From the IMG/VR virus record IMGVR_UViG_3300020396_000365, positions 1 to 36,519 of that record: a stretch of 36,519 nucleotides of DNA; one strand, written 5' to 3'. Under the pieces are notes generated by a model, which was not told the origin of the DNA, did no database searches, and was given only the letters and a program-made list of their open reading frames with translations. This stretch comes from a virus. The position numbers were made by a program, and so were the translations under genes. Positions within the stretch are counted from its first letter, which is position 1; the number at the start of each line of letters is the position of its first letter. This document shows positions 1 to 7,985 of the stretch, piece after piece.

Positions 1-1914
1 AAACCAGGTGGACTTGCAACAGCGTCGTACGAAACGCCTAAAGTTGGAGCAGATCAAGTTAATATTTTTCCACCATCACCTGCACTTATAGAAGCTATAA
101 AACCAGGAAATCCACTAAATGCTAATCTAGCTACTAATCCTACACAGTTTACTAATATTGGAAATACTAATCCATTAAGCGGTAGATTTGATTTTGGTAA
201 AGCCATTGCTCAAGACTATTTAGATGCAGTTAAAGGTGCGGCTATGACACCAGTTGCAGCAACACATACAAATAACGGTGCAGCTGAACAATTATTATTA
301 AATGGATATGGTTTAGTATTTGAAAGACTACTAAAAGAAGGTGACATACCGTTAATGGATCAAAAAGACGAAGACGGAAATGTAATTGAGGCTGGTAAAG
401 AGTCACACCCTGATTATGCTGATCTTTGTCCTGAACCTATAGAAATTCCAGATCCAATAGAAGAAGAAAAGAAAATTCAGAAAAAATTTAATAAGTTTAT
501 TGAGGAATCTAAAGAAGATCCATTTTATGACCTACACAAATTTAAGTTTTTTGAGTTCCATTGTTTAGACGGTAAAGAATCTGCAAGTGATATTATTGTT
601 TTATTTACCAATAGGCTTTTACAAAAATTTGATTCTCTTAATACTACAGGTAGCTGGAGTAGTACTGTAAACAGAAGATTTAACTATATTAGATGGGCTA
701 CTAGTTTAGGTAAAGATCTTTATGAAGATTTTAACGCTAACGACTATTATTATGCTGACTTTCAATGGAAACAAAGATTCCCTTATGTCAATGTTACTAA
801 CGAAACTCGTACAGGAATTAAAAATGCAGGTTACGATAATTGGGAAGGAATAGTAGATGGAGTTTCTAGAGCATTTAAAGAAGCAATGGATGTTGTATTT
901 CCAGTATATGAAGTTTCAGTTGCAGCAACTGGTAATAGAGAGTCATACACATATGATGAAAATGACTTAAAGAAAAGAGTGTCTAATGGTAGAATGGCTC
1001 CAACGCCGATGCCTCAACCTGGTACGTTCGCTAAAACAGGTGAAGTACTTTGCCCACTAGTGCAATATAAATGTCAAACTTCTTTTGATAGAGAAAGAGA
1101 TTTACCGCAATACGAAAGTAAAAGACCCAGAATATTGACAGATCATGTTGTTGCTTTCTTCTCGTATGACAATGACGCAATTAGTGCTATTCAAAAATTT
1201 ACAGGTATAGGTAGTGTTCCATCTTCTGCTTTAGATGAAGGTGAAGCTGAGCAAATTATTTTAGACAATATTGCTGGAATATTATGGTATGATAAAACTT
1301 CTCAGTATGTTGAAAACAAATATGTCAACTTAGAATACAAAAGACGTTGGACTAAAATACCACCTGGAATTACAAGTATTACTCCAAGTATTAGTAGTGC
1401 AGAAGCTGCTTTAACTAAATTTTTATCATTAGATCCTAAAGACGGCGGAACTGTTTTTAAATTTCAATACAATCAAGCTGCTAAAGCAAAAGAGGCTGCA
1501 GAAGAATGTGATGGATTAGAAGATGGCGCTGAAATTGCATTTACTTGGCCAGGTGGAGATCCATATGAAGAAATGGCGGCAATAACTATTAATTATTGGT
1601 ATGCATGTATTGTGAAACCCTTTGCGCCAACGACATCTATGCCTCCTGCATTAATAGCCCCACCGCTTACTGGTATTTATGTACCTATTTATTATGGTGG
1701 TAAAACTAGATTAGCTAATAATTTAAGAAGAGCTTGGAATTCAGGAAAATCATTTACGATACCACCAACAAAACCACCAGCAACTGTTGTTGCGACAGCA
1801 TTAGCTGCCACGTATGCTATGCATTTACTAGAATTCAAATTACTTTATTTAGGTGGAATTCCGACACCTGCTGGACCTGTCCCTATGGTGGGTTTTGTGC
1901 CTGTCGTGTTCTAA
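1..1914 (+). CDS. Large virion-type protein, 5'-truncated, function unknown
   Basis: The reading frame is open from the first base of the window, so the gene starts upstream; 637 residues are visible. The first in-frame ATG, at 244, is unlikely to be the true start because the preceding 81 codons are open and read as ordinary protein with Pro/Asn-rich stretches such as NPLNANLATNPTQF. The middle is charged and rich in aromatics (DPFYDLHKFKFFEF; YYYADFQWKQRF). The last 100 residues are rich in Pro, Ala and Thr and rather hydrophobic (IPPTKPPATVVATALAATYA, then GIPTPAGPVPMVGFVPVVF). I recognise no domain. Its position ahead of the virion cluster, and its size, suggest a structural or virion-associated protein, but that rests on context only. 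It is followed by a 45-base gap holding a promoter-like motif. Confidence 0.75.
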   Translation, partial: KPGGLATASYETPKVGADQVNIFPPSPALIEAIKPGNPLNANLATNPTQFTNIGNTNPLSGRFDFGKAIAQDYLDAVKGAAMTPVAATHTNNGAAEQLLLNGYGLVFERLLKEGDIPLMDQKDEDGNVIEAGKESHPDYADLCPEPIEIPDPIEEEKKIQKKFNKFIEESKEDPFYDLHKFKFFEFHCLDGKESASDIIVLFTNRLLQKFDSLNTTGSWSSTVNRRFNYIRWATSLGKDLYEDFNANDYYYADFQWKQRFPYVNVTNETRTGIKNAGYDNWEGIVDGVSRAFKEAMDVVFPVYEVSVAATGNRESYTYDENDLKKRVSNGRMAPTPMPQPGTFAKTGEVLCPLVQYKCQTSFDRERDLPQYESKRPRILTDHVVAFFSYDNDAISAIQKFTGIGSVPSSALDEGEAEQIILDNIAGILWYDKTSQYVENKYVNLEYKRRWTKIPPGITSITPSISSAEAALTKFLSLDPKDGGTVFKFQYNQAAKAKEAAEECDGLEDGAEIAFTWPGGDPYEEMAAITINYWYACIVKPFAPTTSMPPALIAPPLTGIYVPIYYGGKTRLANNLRRAWNSGKSFTIPPTKPPATVVATALAATYAMHLLEFKLLYLGGIPTPAGPVPMVGFVPVVF

Positions 1915-1924
1915 AAAATAGAAG

Positions 1925-1934
1925 GATATATAAT
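1925..1934 (+). promoter_or_regulatory. Candidate phage promoter motif GATATATAAT
   Basis: An exact copy of a 10-mer that also occurs at 3275, 17096, 25233 and 33470. It lies in the short gap before the S1-domain gene, with 25 bases between its end and the ATG at 1960. If it acts like a -10 or T4-late-type element, transcription would begin near 1940 and give a leader of about 20 A/T-rich bases. Promoter activity is inferred from recurrence and position. Confidence 0.45.
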
Positions 1935-1959
1935 ATGTTACACTCTTAATATAAAAAAA

Positions 1960-3258
1960 ATGACAAACAAATCAAAAAGAGCTAGAATCGGCGAAACTAC
2001 GGTCACTTTAGCAGAAAACACAGTACAATCGAATACTGAAATAGTAGTAGAATCAACAACTAAGAAGGAAGAATTAGAAGATACCAAAGATCCATGGTAT
2101 AATGCAGATGGAGAGTTCATGTGGGAAGAATATGAAGCTACTTGTGTAACCAGACTTAGAAAACCAAATCCACATATTAAAACACGAAACGGAGATAAAG
2201 TATTCTCCAGAGAATTGTACGCTCAAGAGTTGTACGATAAGATGGAAGAGTATGAGTCTAATGTCAATATGTTGCCTGAATTAACAGAAGGTGCAATATA
2301 TGATGGTACTGTATTTGCGGTGACCTCAGACTTTATCACTGTCGACATCGGTTACAGAGAATCAGTTTATATTAAGTTTGAAAAAGAAACTGAGGCAGTT
2401 CAAGCCCTTAGACCAGGTGAAGCTACCTCGGTGTTAATTACAACATATCAACCAGGATCACATGTTATTGGAAGCATCAGCGGTGGTGTTAAACAAAAAA
2501 CATTTATGGATCTTAGAGATGGTGTTGAAAAAGGTGACACTGCTTGGGTCGGTACAGTAGTAAATATGATTGAAAATGGAGGTTACATAGTAAGTGTTCA
2601 AGGAATTGATTGCTTTATGCCTGGATCATTAGCGGGTATTAATAAACTTCATGATTTTAGTTCTATCATAAATACTGAAATGTATGTTGTTCCTGTTAGT
2701 TTCTCACCAGATAGAGGTACTTTAGTAGTATCACATAGAAAATATCTACAAGCATTGATTCCTACTCAAATAGAAGAATTAAAACAAACTATTGATAACG
2801 AACAAACAGGACATGTTACTGGAACCGCTAAATATGGTGTATTTGTTGAGTTTAATAAGTGTTTAACTGGAATGATTCACAATAATGATTTAGACGAAGA
2901 AACATTAGTTAAGTTTAAAGCTAGAGAAATTAAGCCAGGAGACGCCATTGCGTTTAAAGTTAAAGATATAGTAAGTGAGAAGAAAATAACACTGACTCAG
3001 AAAGCAAACGTAGAAACAAATCCATGGGTAGATATTCAGTCTAGATACCAAATTCCTTCAAATGTAACTGCTAAAGTTAAAACTAAAAAGGACTATGGTT
3101 TATTTATTACAATAGAAGATGGTGTAACAGGATTGTTACATATAAGCGAAATAGGAGAAGATACAATGTCAGTATTTAAACCAGGAGATGAGATCACTGT
3201 ACAAATTACAAGGATCGATGTCGACTCAATGAAAGTATTTCTTAAACTACCACAATAA
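1960..3258 (+). CDS. S1-domain RNA-binding protein (ribosomal protein S1-like)
   Basis: A 432-residue protein with an acidic, probably disordered N-terminus (about 1-105) followed by four S1-type OB folds at roughly 108-175, 191-262, 284-348 and 366-432. Repeats 3 and 4 are the clearest: GHVTGTAKYGVFVEF followed by GMIHNNDL and KPGDAIAFKVKDI, and AKVKTKKDYGLFITI followed by GLLHISEI and KPGDEITVQITRID. These are the usual S1 strand and loop signatures. Bacterial S1 has six such repeats and delivers mRNA to the 30S subunit. A four-repeat version could bind phage mRNA and favour its translation on host ribosomes, which fits the near absence of Shine-Dalgarno sequences here, but that role is inference. 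The ATG at 1960 follows an A-rich leader with no ribosome-binding purine run. Other possibilities are an RNA-degradation modulator or a virion-packaged RNA-binding protein. Confidence 0.88.
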   Translation: MTNKSKRARIGETTVTLAENTVQSNTEIVVESTTKKEELEDTKDPWYNADGEFMWEEYEATCVTRLRKPNPHIKTRNGDKVFSRELYAQELYDKMEEYESNVNMLPELTEGAIYDGTVFAVTSDFITVDIGYRESVYIKFEKETEAVQALRPGEATSVLITTYQPGSHVIGSISGGVKQKTFMDLRDGVEKGDTAWVGTVVNMIENGGYIVSVQGIDCFMPGSLAGINKLHDFSSIINTEMYVVPVSFSPDRGTLVVSHRKYLQALIPTQIEELKQTIDNEQTGHVTGTAKYGVFVEFNKCLTGMIHNNDLDEETLVKFKAREIKPGDAIAFKVKDIVSEKKITLTQKANVETNPWVDIQSRYQIPSNVTAKVKTKKDYGLFITIEDGVTGLLHISEIGEDTMSVFKPGDEITVQITRIDVDSMKVFLKLPQ

Positions 3259-3268
3259 GTTTAAACGG

Positions 3269-3304
3269 GAGTGTGATATATAATCAAACGGTAATATCAT
3301 ACTC
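3269..3304 (+). promoter_or_regulatory. Inverted repeat over start region, containing promoter motif
   Basis: GAGTGTGATAT (3269-3279) can pair with ATATCATACTC (3294-3304) to give 11 pairs, one of them G-U, around a 14-base loop. The 3' arm ends three bases before the ATG at 3308. The motif GATATATAAT (3275-3284) begins in the 5' arm and runs into the loop. In RNA read through from the S1 gene the hairpin would abut the start codon. RNA initiated from the internal motif, near 3290, would lack the 5' arm. There is no T-run after it, so it does not look like an ordinary intrinsic terminator. Confidence 0.55.
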
Positions 3305-3307
3305 TAG

Positions 3308-4618
3308 ATGCAAAAACTTAATATAAAATCTACAAAAGAACAGATCCTGAACTCCGCGCAAATAGGCGTGGAGTTTGAGTTCTATTCTAACATGGGGCTT
3401 GAAGATACACAAAAGTCTCTTTCTGATCTATTGAATAGAAAAATTCAACTGGAAGAAAAGGCCCATTCAGATTTCGTACCTGATGACAAAGTCTTTAAAA
3501 TGGAACCTGACATGTCAGGTGGTAAGGGACTTATAGAGCTTGTTACTGGTCCAATTCCTTACAGAAACGCCAGAATAATTATTATTAAAATGTTAGATTG
3601 GATTGACAAAAACGGTTATACTACTGATCGTGCAAGTATTCACTTGAATATGTCCTTTCAAAAAGATTATTTAGAAGATCCATTAATGGTTTCTAAAATG
3701 AATATACTTAAATTTATTTTAGAGTTTGACGAGCAGCAGATTTATAATTTCTTCCCAGAAAGAGAAGGCTCAACATATGCTAAAAGTATAAAATGGGTTA
3801 TGCCATCAAGAGAAGCATATTACTTCGATGAAGATCATATTTCACCGCTTAATTTTAAATATGCAGATTCCAAATATTACGGGATTAATTTCTCTAAGGC
3901 TGAAAAGAACTATCTAGAATTTAGATATATTGGAGGTGTAGATTATCAAAAGAGTAAAGAACAAATTTTGTACTTATGTGAAAGGTTTATTATGCAAATG
4001 TGGAAATCATGCAATGACACTAGATTTACACTACAAAATAGAATAGAACTTAAAAAAATTCTTAATAAGAACAAACCTTTTATAGAATCACTAAAAGATC
4101 ATACTAAATTAAACAAATATTTCCCTAATATTCACGTATTAGTTGATTTACAAGATAATGATCAAGTTGTTAAAGTTCAGTGGCCTAGAATAAAAGATAG
4201 AGTAATTGATTTAATATCAAATGGTACTATGGAAAGAGGAATTATTAATTATGATTCTGATTATGGTACACTTCAAATAAAGGACGGAGTTTTCCCGGCA
4301 GTATTCATTTTAGATGGATATGAATTTATAGATTGCGACATTAGAGGTAATGTAGAAAACTCTGCAATGTATAATTGCAACATAGAAGGATCTATGATTA
4401 AAAGGTGCAACGTTTATAGTAGTACAGAAATAAAAGATAGTAAAATAGAATCATGTTATGTTCATGGTAGCGCTACAGCTACTAATTGTTTTATATTTGG
4501 ACGCGATGGTGTATTTAAAGGTAGAACAATTGGTGGTATATACAGAGAAGGCTTCTTGGGAAAAGATGCCAGAATAGGAGATACTACTGAAGTTGTAGTT
4601 AGTAAAAAAATAAATTAA
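3308..4618 (+). CDS. Amidoligase-like (ATP-dependent carboxylate-amine ligase) enzyme with C-terminal beta-helix
   Basis: A 436-residue protein. The N-terminal part carries the pattern of glutamine-synthetase-fold amidoligases: IGVEFEF at 19-25 (E22, E24 as likely metal ligands), EPDMSGGKGLIELVTGP around 66-81 (D68, E77), SIHLNMSF around H112, and YLEFRYIGG with E204 and R206. Enzymes of this group form amide bonds between a carboxylate and an amine using ATP, for example in peptide tagging or glutamate-cysteine ligation. The substrate here is unknown. From about 315 to 436 the sequence changes to short repeated strands (YEFIDCDIRGNVENSAMYNC, then EGSMIKRCNVYSSTEIKDSK), typical of a left-handed or pentapeptide-like beta-helix. 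The gene sits in a virion cluster behind the hairpin at 3269-3304 and stops three bases before the next gene. Protein or cell-wall modification is possible; I cannot choose between them. Confidence 0.65.
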   Translation: MQKLNIKSTKEQILNSAQIGVEFEFYSNMGLEDTQKSLSDLLNRKIQLEEKAHSDFVPDDKVFKMEPDMSGGKGLIELVTGPIPYRNARIIIIKMLDWIDKNGYTTDRASIHLNMSFQKDYLEDPLMVSKMNILKFILEFDEQQIYNFFPEREGSTYAKSIKWVMPSREAYYFDEDHISPLNFKYADSKYYGINFSKAEKNYLEFRYIGGVDYQKSKEQILYLCERFIMQMWKSCNDTRFTLQNRIELKKILNKNKPFIESLKDHTKLNKYFPNIHVLVDLQDNDQVVKVQWPRIKDRVIDLISNGTMERGIINYDSDYGTLQIKDGVFPAVFILDGYEFIDCDIRGNVENSAMYNCNIEGSMIKRCNVYSSTEIKDSKIESCYVHGSATATNCFIFGRDGVFKGRTIGGIYREGFLGKDARIGDTTEVVVSKKIN

Positions 4619-4621
4619 GAA

Positions 4622-5491
4622 ATGAGTGAAATTAGAAGCGGTGGTTATACCGGAAACGATAAGAATTTAGTAACGCCTAGGGATTTTGGAACTACATGTC
4701 TAAACGATTTCTTAACAGAAATTGCCGAAGAAATTACAGGTGCATGTATGTTGCCTGTAAATCTGCCACAAAAAGAAATTATTAACATAATTAATAGGGC
4801 TAAAAAATGGATGTATAAGAAATATGAAGACTCTGTTAGAGAAAACTATTATCATATTCCCTTTGAGACTTTTAATTCAGATTATTTTATAAACAACAGA
4901 TGCCTTAATTTACCAGCACCAGCACCTTCAGGTACACCTGGAGCAGGTGGAGGTGGAGTATTTTCAGTATATGGTGTATATGATTTAACATCTGGATGGA
5001 ATTCAGTTGGATCTGGAATGGATCTTAGATTCCAACCCGGTGCGGATTTTGCATTAGAAAGAATGTTATTTAGAAATATGTATAATGGATCAGGTCCTGC
5101 TGAAGCTGCAGAAGAATTACAATACTATGTATTAAATGCTTCGTTAGCCGATATGTCTAGACAGATTCTAGAAAATCCTATTTCTTATCAGTACCAAAGA
5201 AATACTGGTGAATTAAAGATTATGGGTGATACACCTAAGGGTGACGTTATATTAGAACTTTATGAGACTATTCCAGACTGTGCCTTATTTGACGATGAGA
5301 TATTCTTTAGATATGTTAGTGCTAAAATAAAACAATCATTAGGTGCTAAATTAGGTATCTTTAAATTTGCATTACCCGGTAATGTTGAATTTGATTATAG
5401 TGCTATTAAAGATATGGGTGATAGTGAATTAGAAGCAATAGAAGAAGAAATCAAAGGAGATGAAGGTGTAGACTTCATGTTCCATAGTTAA
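4622..5491 (+). CDS. Virion structural protein, possible neck or tail-connector component
   Basis: A 289-residue protein. Recognisable features are an early helical segment ending in IINIINRAKKWMYKKYEDSV (about 53-74), a Pro/Gly-rich spacer (APAPSGTPGAGGGGVFSVYG, about 98-118), and an acidic C-terminus (ELEAIEEEIKGDEGVDF). It lies directly upstream of the gp25 and gp6 wedge genes, starts three bases after the amidoligase stop, and has no Shine-Dalgarno sequence. The size is near that of T4 neck proteins gp13 and gp14, but no motif proves this. The spacer suggests two separately folding parts. I regard it as a probable structural gene on context, with identity open. Confidence 0.6.
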   Translation: MSEIRSGGYTGNDKNLVTPRDFGTTCLNDFLTEIAEEITGACMLPVNLPQKEIINIINRAKKWMYKKYEDSVRENYYHIPFETFNSDYFINNRCLNLPAPAPSGTPGAGGGGVFSVYGVYDLTSGWNSVGSGMDLRFQPGADFALERMLFRNMYNGSGPAEAAEELQYYVLNASLADMSRQILENPISYQYQRNTGELKIMGDTPKGDVILELYETIPDCALFDDEIFFRYVSAKIKQSLGAKLGIFKFALPGNVEFDYSAIKDMGDSELEAIEEEIKGDEGVDFMFHS

Positions 5492-5512
5492 AAAATTGAG
5501 ATACATATATAA

Positions 5513-5869
5513 ATGGATTTTTATATAAAAACTTTAGGAGACCCGAATTACCAGGACACACAAGTCCAAACTAACGGTGAAATAGAACAGCTCGTTCAAC
5601 AGATCGAGACTGTTTTGTTTACTGGAAAGGCTGATGTTTTAGGATCACCTGGATTTGGATGTGATCTAGAAAGTTACATATATTCTTTAGGATATAATGA
5701 AGGTCAATTAAAGGACGTATTAGATACGCAAATCAAATACTATTGCCCTTTAGCACAAAAATACAGCGTTTCAACTAAGGTTAACTTCCTTAAGGGTAAC
5801 GTTAGAGATATTGCATATATCGACATAACAGTAGATAGTAAATATCTCGTACAATTAAACATTAGATAA
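5513..5869 (+). CDS. 25: Baseplate wedge protein gp25 (GPW/gp25 family)
   Basis: A 118-residue protein, close to the 132 residues of T4 gp25. It has the family layout: an N-terminal strand region, the helix EIEQLVQQIETVLFT (about 23-37), the conserved turn GSPGFGCDLESYIYSLG at 44-60, and a C-terminal beta stretch ending in TVDSKYLVQLNIR. T4 gp25 is part of the inner wedge around the hub and links the baseplate to the sheath. It is followed one base after its stop codon by the gp6 gene, a pairing common in contractile tail clusters. ATACATATATAAATGG spans the start codon and resembles the promoter motif, but it is placed too close to the ATG to drive this gene and no later Met is available, so I treat it as chance. 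Confidence 0.85.
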   Translation: MDFYIKTLGDPNYQDTQVQTNGEIEQLVQQIETVLFTGKADVLGSPGFGCDLESYIYSLGYNEGQLKDVLDTQIKYYCPLAQKYSVSTKVNFLKGNVRDIAYIDITVDSKYLVQLNIR

Positions 5870-5870
5870 A

Positions 5871-7706
5871 ATGGCAGAATTAAAATTTATAAGTACACTA
5901 AGAGCAACCGCAAAACAGGTCAGCGATGATGCTAGAGTTTTTATTTCTAGGGTTTATGGAAGAGCAGGTACATTATTTACTGAAGCGTCGCCATTTGCTC
6001 AAATTATAGGCGTAGTAACAGAAATTCAAGAATTAATATTATTTTATCTTGAAGATGCAGTAGTTGAACAGAACATATACACTGCTCAACATCCCGAGTC
6101 AATATATGGTATGAGTAGACTTACTGGTCATGACTCTACAAGAGGATTTGCTGCAACTGGCGAAATAGAATTTAGATGGAAGCCAGGTGTAGACTTTGAT
6201 AAAATATCAGGTGCTGGAATTACAATAGAAAATAGAGCTGAATTAAAGTTTGATCTTAACGGGTTAACTTATACTTTGCTAACAAGTAAAGATAGATTTA
6301 GATTAGAGAAAAGTAACAACAAAATAATTAATACTGCAATCATTCAAGGTAAATTTGAAATACAAACATTTACGGGCGATGGAGAACCACTACAGTCGTT
6401 TAATGCACAAACAGCTGGACTATCTGATCATAGTAAAATAAGTGTCAGCGTTAACGGTGAATTGTGGACAAAACAAGAATCTCTTTATGACTTACAAAGA
6501 AATGAAAAAGCATATCTTGTTAAAACAGGTATTTCAGGTGGATTAGATGTTTATTTTGGAAACACTGCATTTGGTATGGCACCTCCACAAGGTTCTAAAA
6601 TAGAATTAGAGTATGTTACACATGATGGTAAAAAAGGAAACTTAGATGATTCTAATGATTTAACATTAAAGTGGCAAGCAACCGGTGTAGATTCTGTAGG
6701 TACGCAACATGACTTAAATAATTTCTTAGATATTACGGTTACATCATCTCCTAAAATGGGAACGGATAGAGAATCTACTCAGTTTACTAAAATTATGACG
6801 CCGCTTGCTAGTAAGTCATTTGTTTTAGCAACACCTGATAACTACGAATACTTCTTATCAAGATACGGAATATTCTCTTATTTGGATGCATACAATACAA
6901 CTGACGATCAATATTTAGATGATGATAATGTAATTTATATTTTTGCAATACCAGATGTTAGAAAGAAATTAGCTAAAAACCAAGATTATTTTTCTATTCC
7001 TCAAGAAGAAATGTTTTTCGATGATCAAGAATATGAAAAAATGCGTAAAGTGTTACAAGATAGCGGACAACAAATGGTAACTACTGAGGTTGTTTTTGTT
7101 AAACCTAAGGTTAGAAAATATAGTATGGACGTAAACGTTAGATATTTCGAAGGGTTTACAAAAGATGAGCTATCTATAGATATTAGATCTAAAATAGACG
7201 AGTACTTGTTAAACGTAACACGAAGAGATAAATTACCTAAGTCTGATATTATTTATATATTAGAAGAAATAGAAGGTATCGATGCTGTTAATGTTAAATT
7301 TATATCTGAGACTGAAGAAACTGCTAGAAGATTAGGTTATTTTGAATCTAAAATAGTATCGGTTGTACCACAGGATCCTGTAACTTTAGAAAATGTTGGA
7401 AATGGAAAACAAAAATACGTGTTCTTTAAAAGAATAGAAGAAGTTAGTGTAGTAACTGTTGATGAAACAACTGTTATACCTGAAACTGTAGTTGGTTTAG
7501 ACAGATGGGGAGATATTATTATGGAGAAAGAAGAAGTTGCAGTATTTAGAGGTGGTTGGCAAGACAGAGACGGTGATGATATTACTGATGATGTTCTAAT
7601 TAATGCAGAAGCTGCTCTAAGTATTAATTTCGAAGGCGATCCTGTTCCTAGGACAATATATACTAGGTTACAAGCCGGCGATAGAAAAGCACTAAAAAAG
7701 TCATAA
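5871..7706 (+). CDS. 6: Baseplate wedge protein gp6-like (baseplate J family)
   Basis: A 611-residue protein, near T4 gp6 (660 residues). The N-terminus has a helical segment (ASPFAQIIGVVTEIQELILF, about 39-58) followed by beta-rich domains. The region around 411-480 carries the J-like signature: KPKVRKYSMDVNVRYFEGF, then SIDIRSKIDEYLLN, DKLPKSDIIYILEEIEGIDA and VNVKF. gp6 dimers form the iris-like ring of the T4 baseplate and hold neighbouring wedges together; the partners are gp7, gp53 and gp25. Here it directly follows gp25 with a TAAAATG junction, which suggests coupled translation. The last 80 residues (VGLDRWGDIIMEKEEVAVF onward) are acidic and not obviously part of the core fold. Assignment rests on motif and neighbour agreement. 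Confidence 0.8.
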   Translation: MAELKFISTLRATAKQVSDDARVFISRVYGRAGTLFTEASPFAQIIGVVTEIQELILFYLEDAVVEQNIYTAQHPESIYGMSRLTGHDSTRGFAATGEIEFRWKPGVDFDKISGAGITIENRAELKFDLNGLTYTLLTSKDRFRLEKSNNKIINTAIIQGKFEIQTFTGDGEPLQSFNAQTAGLSDHSKISVSVNGELWTKQESLYDLQRNEKAYLVKTGISGGLDVYFGNTAFGMAPPQGSKIELEYVTHDGKKGNLDDSNDLTLKWQATGVDSVGTQHDLNNFLDITVTSSPKMGTDRESTQFTKIMTPLASKSFVLATPDNYEYFLSRYGIFSYLDAYNTTDDQYLDDDNVIYIFAIPDVRKKLAKNQDYFSIPQEEMFFDDQEYEKMRKVLQDSGQQMVTTEVVFVKPKVRKYSMDVNVRYFEGFTKDELSIDIRSKIDEYLLNVTRRDKLPKSDIIYILEEIEGIDAVNVKFISETEETARRLGYFESKIVSVVPQDPVTLENVGNGKQKYVFFKRIEEVSVVTVDETTVIPETVVGLDRWGDIIMEKEEVAVFRGGWQDRDGDDITDDVLINAEAALSINFEGDPVPRTIYTRLQAGDRKALKKS

Positions 7707-7712
7707 CAAATA

Positions 7713-7985
7713 ATGAATTTATTTAAAGACTTATTAAAATACAACAAAAGTAAAATATATGATGCTGCTAAAACTAGACATGATTCTAGGTTAAATGTAG
7801 GTAATCAATATATGAAAGAGCGATTTATGACAAAGATGTTGTCTAAACATATTATTAGAAATAGAATATTGCGTGACTTTTTAACATTTTTAGATGATGG
7901 TTTTTTTGTAATGATCAGAGGCGTTAGGACGCTTAAGGGATATAAAAACTATACAGTTAAAAAAGGAGATAAACATATTAGATAA
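7713..7985 (+). CDS. Small basic protein between wedge genes, unknown
   Basis: A 90-residue, Lys/Arg-rich protein with no recognised domain. It contains a predicted helical stretch (YMKERFMTKMLSKHIIRNRI) and a short hydrophobic run (FLTFLDDGFFVMIRG). It starts six bases after gp6 and its stop codon overlaps the next start by one base (TAATG), so it is almost certainly translated with its neighbours. A small wedge or assembly component in the position of T4 gp53 is conceivable, but T4 gp53 is about twice as long and I see no specific resemblance. Confidence 0.65.
   Translation: MNLFKDLLKYNKSKIYDAAKTRHDSRLNVGNQYMKERFMTKMLSKHIIRNRILRDFLTFLDDGFFVMIRGVRTLKGYKNYTVKKGDKHIR

Noticed and set aside
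1909-1923. Small inverted repeat TTCTA-AAAAA-TAGAA at a stop codon, considered as a terminator
   Set aside because: Only five AT-rich pairs and no following T-run; too weak to call.
1734-1949. 71-codon + strand ORF overlapping the first gene
   Set aside because: It sits mostly inside the confirmed frame in another phase, is Cys-rich without pattern, and its end crosses the promoter motif.
5501-5516. Promoter-like ATACATATATAAATGG before gp25
   Set aside because: The motif runs into the start codon, transcription would begin inside the gene, and no later Met is available.
7337-7747. 136-codon ORF on the minus strand
   Set aside because: It lies antisense within the gp6 gene, has low-complexity Ser/Thr-rich sequence typical of a mirrored acidic gene, and no leader or motif.
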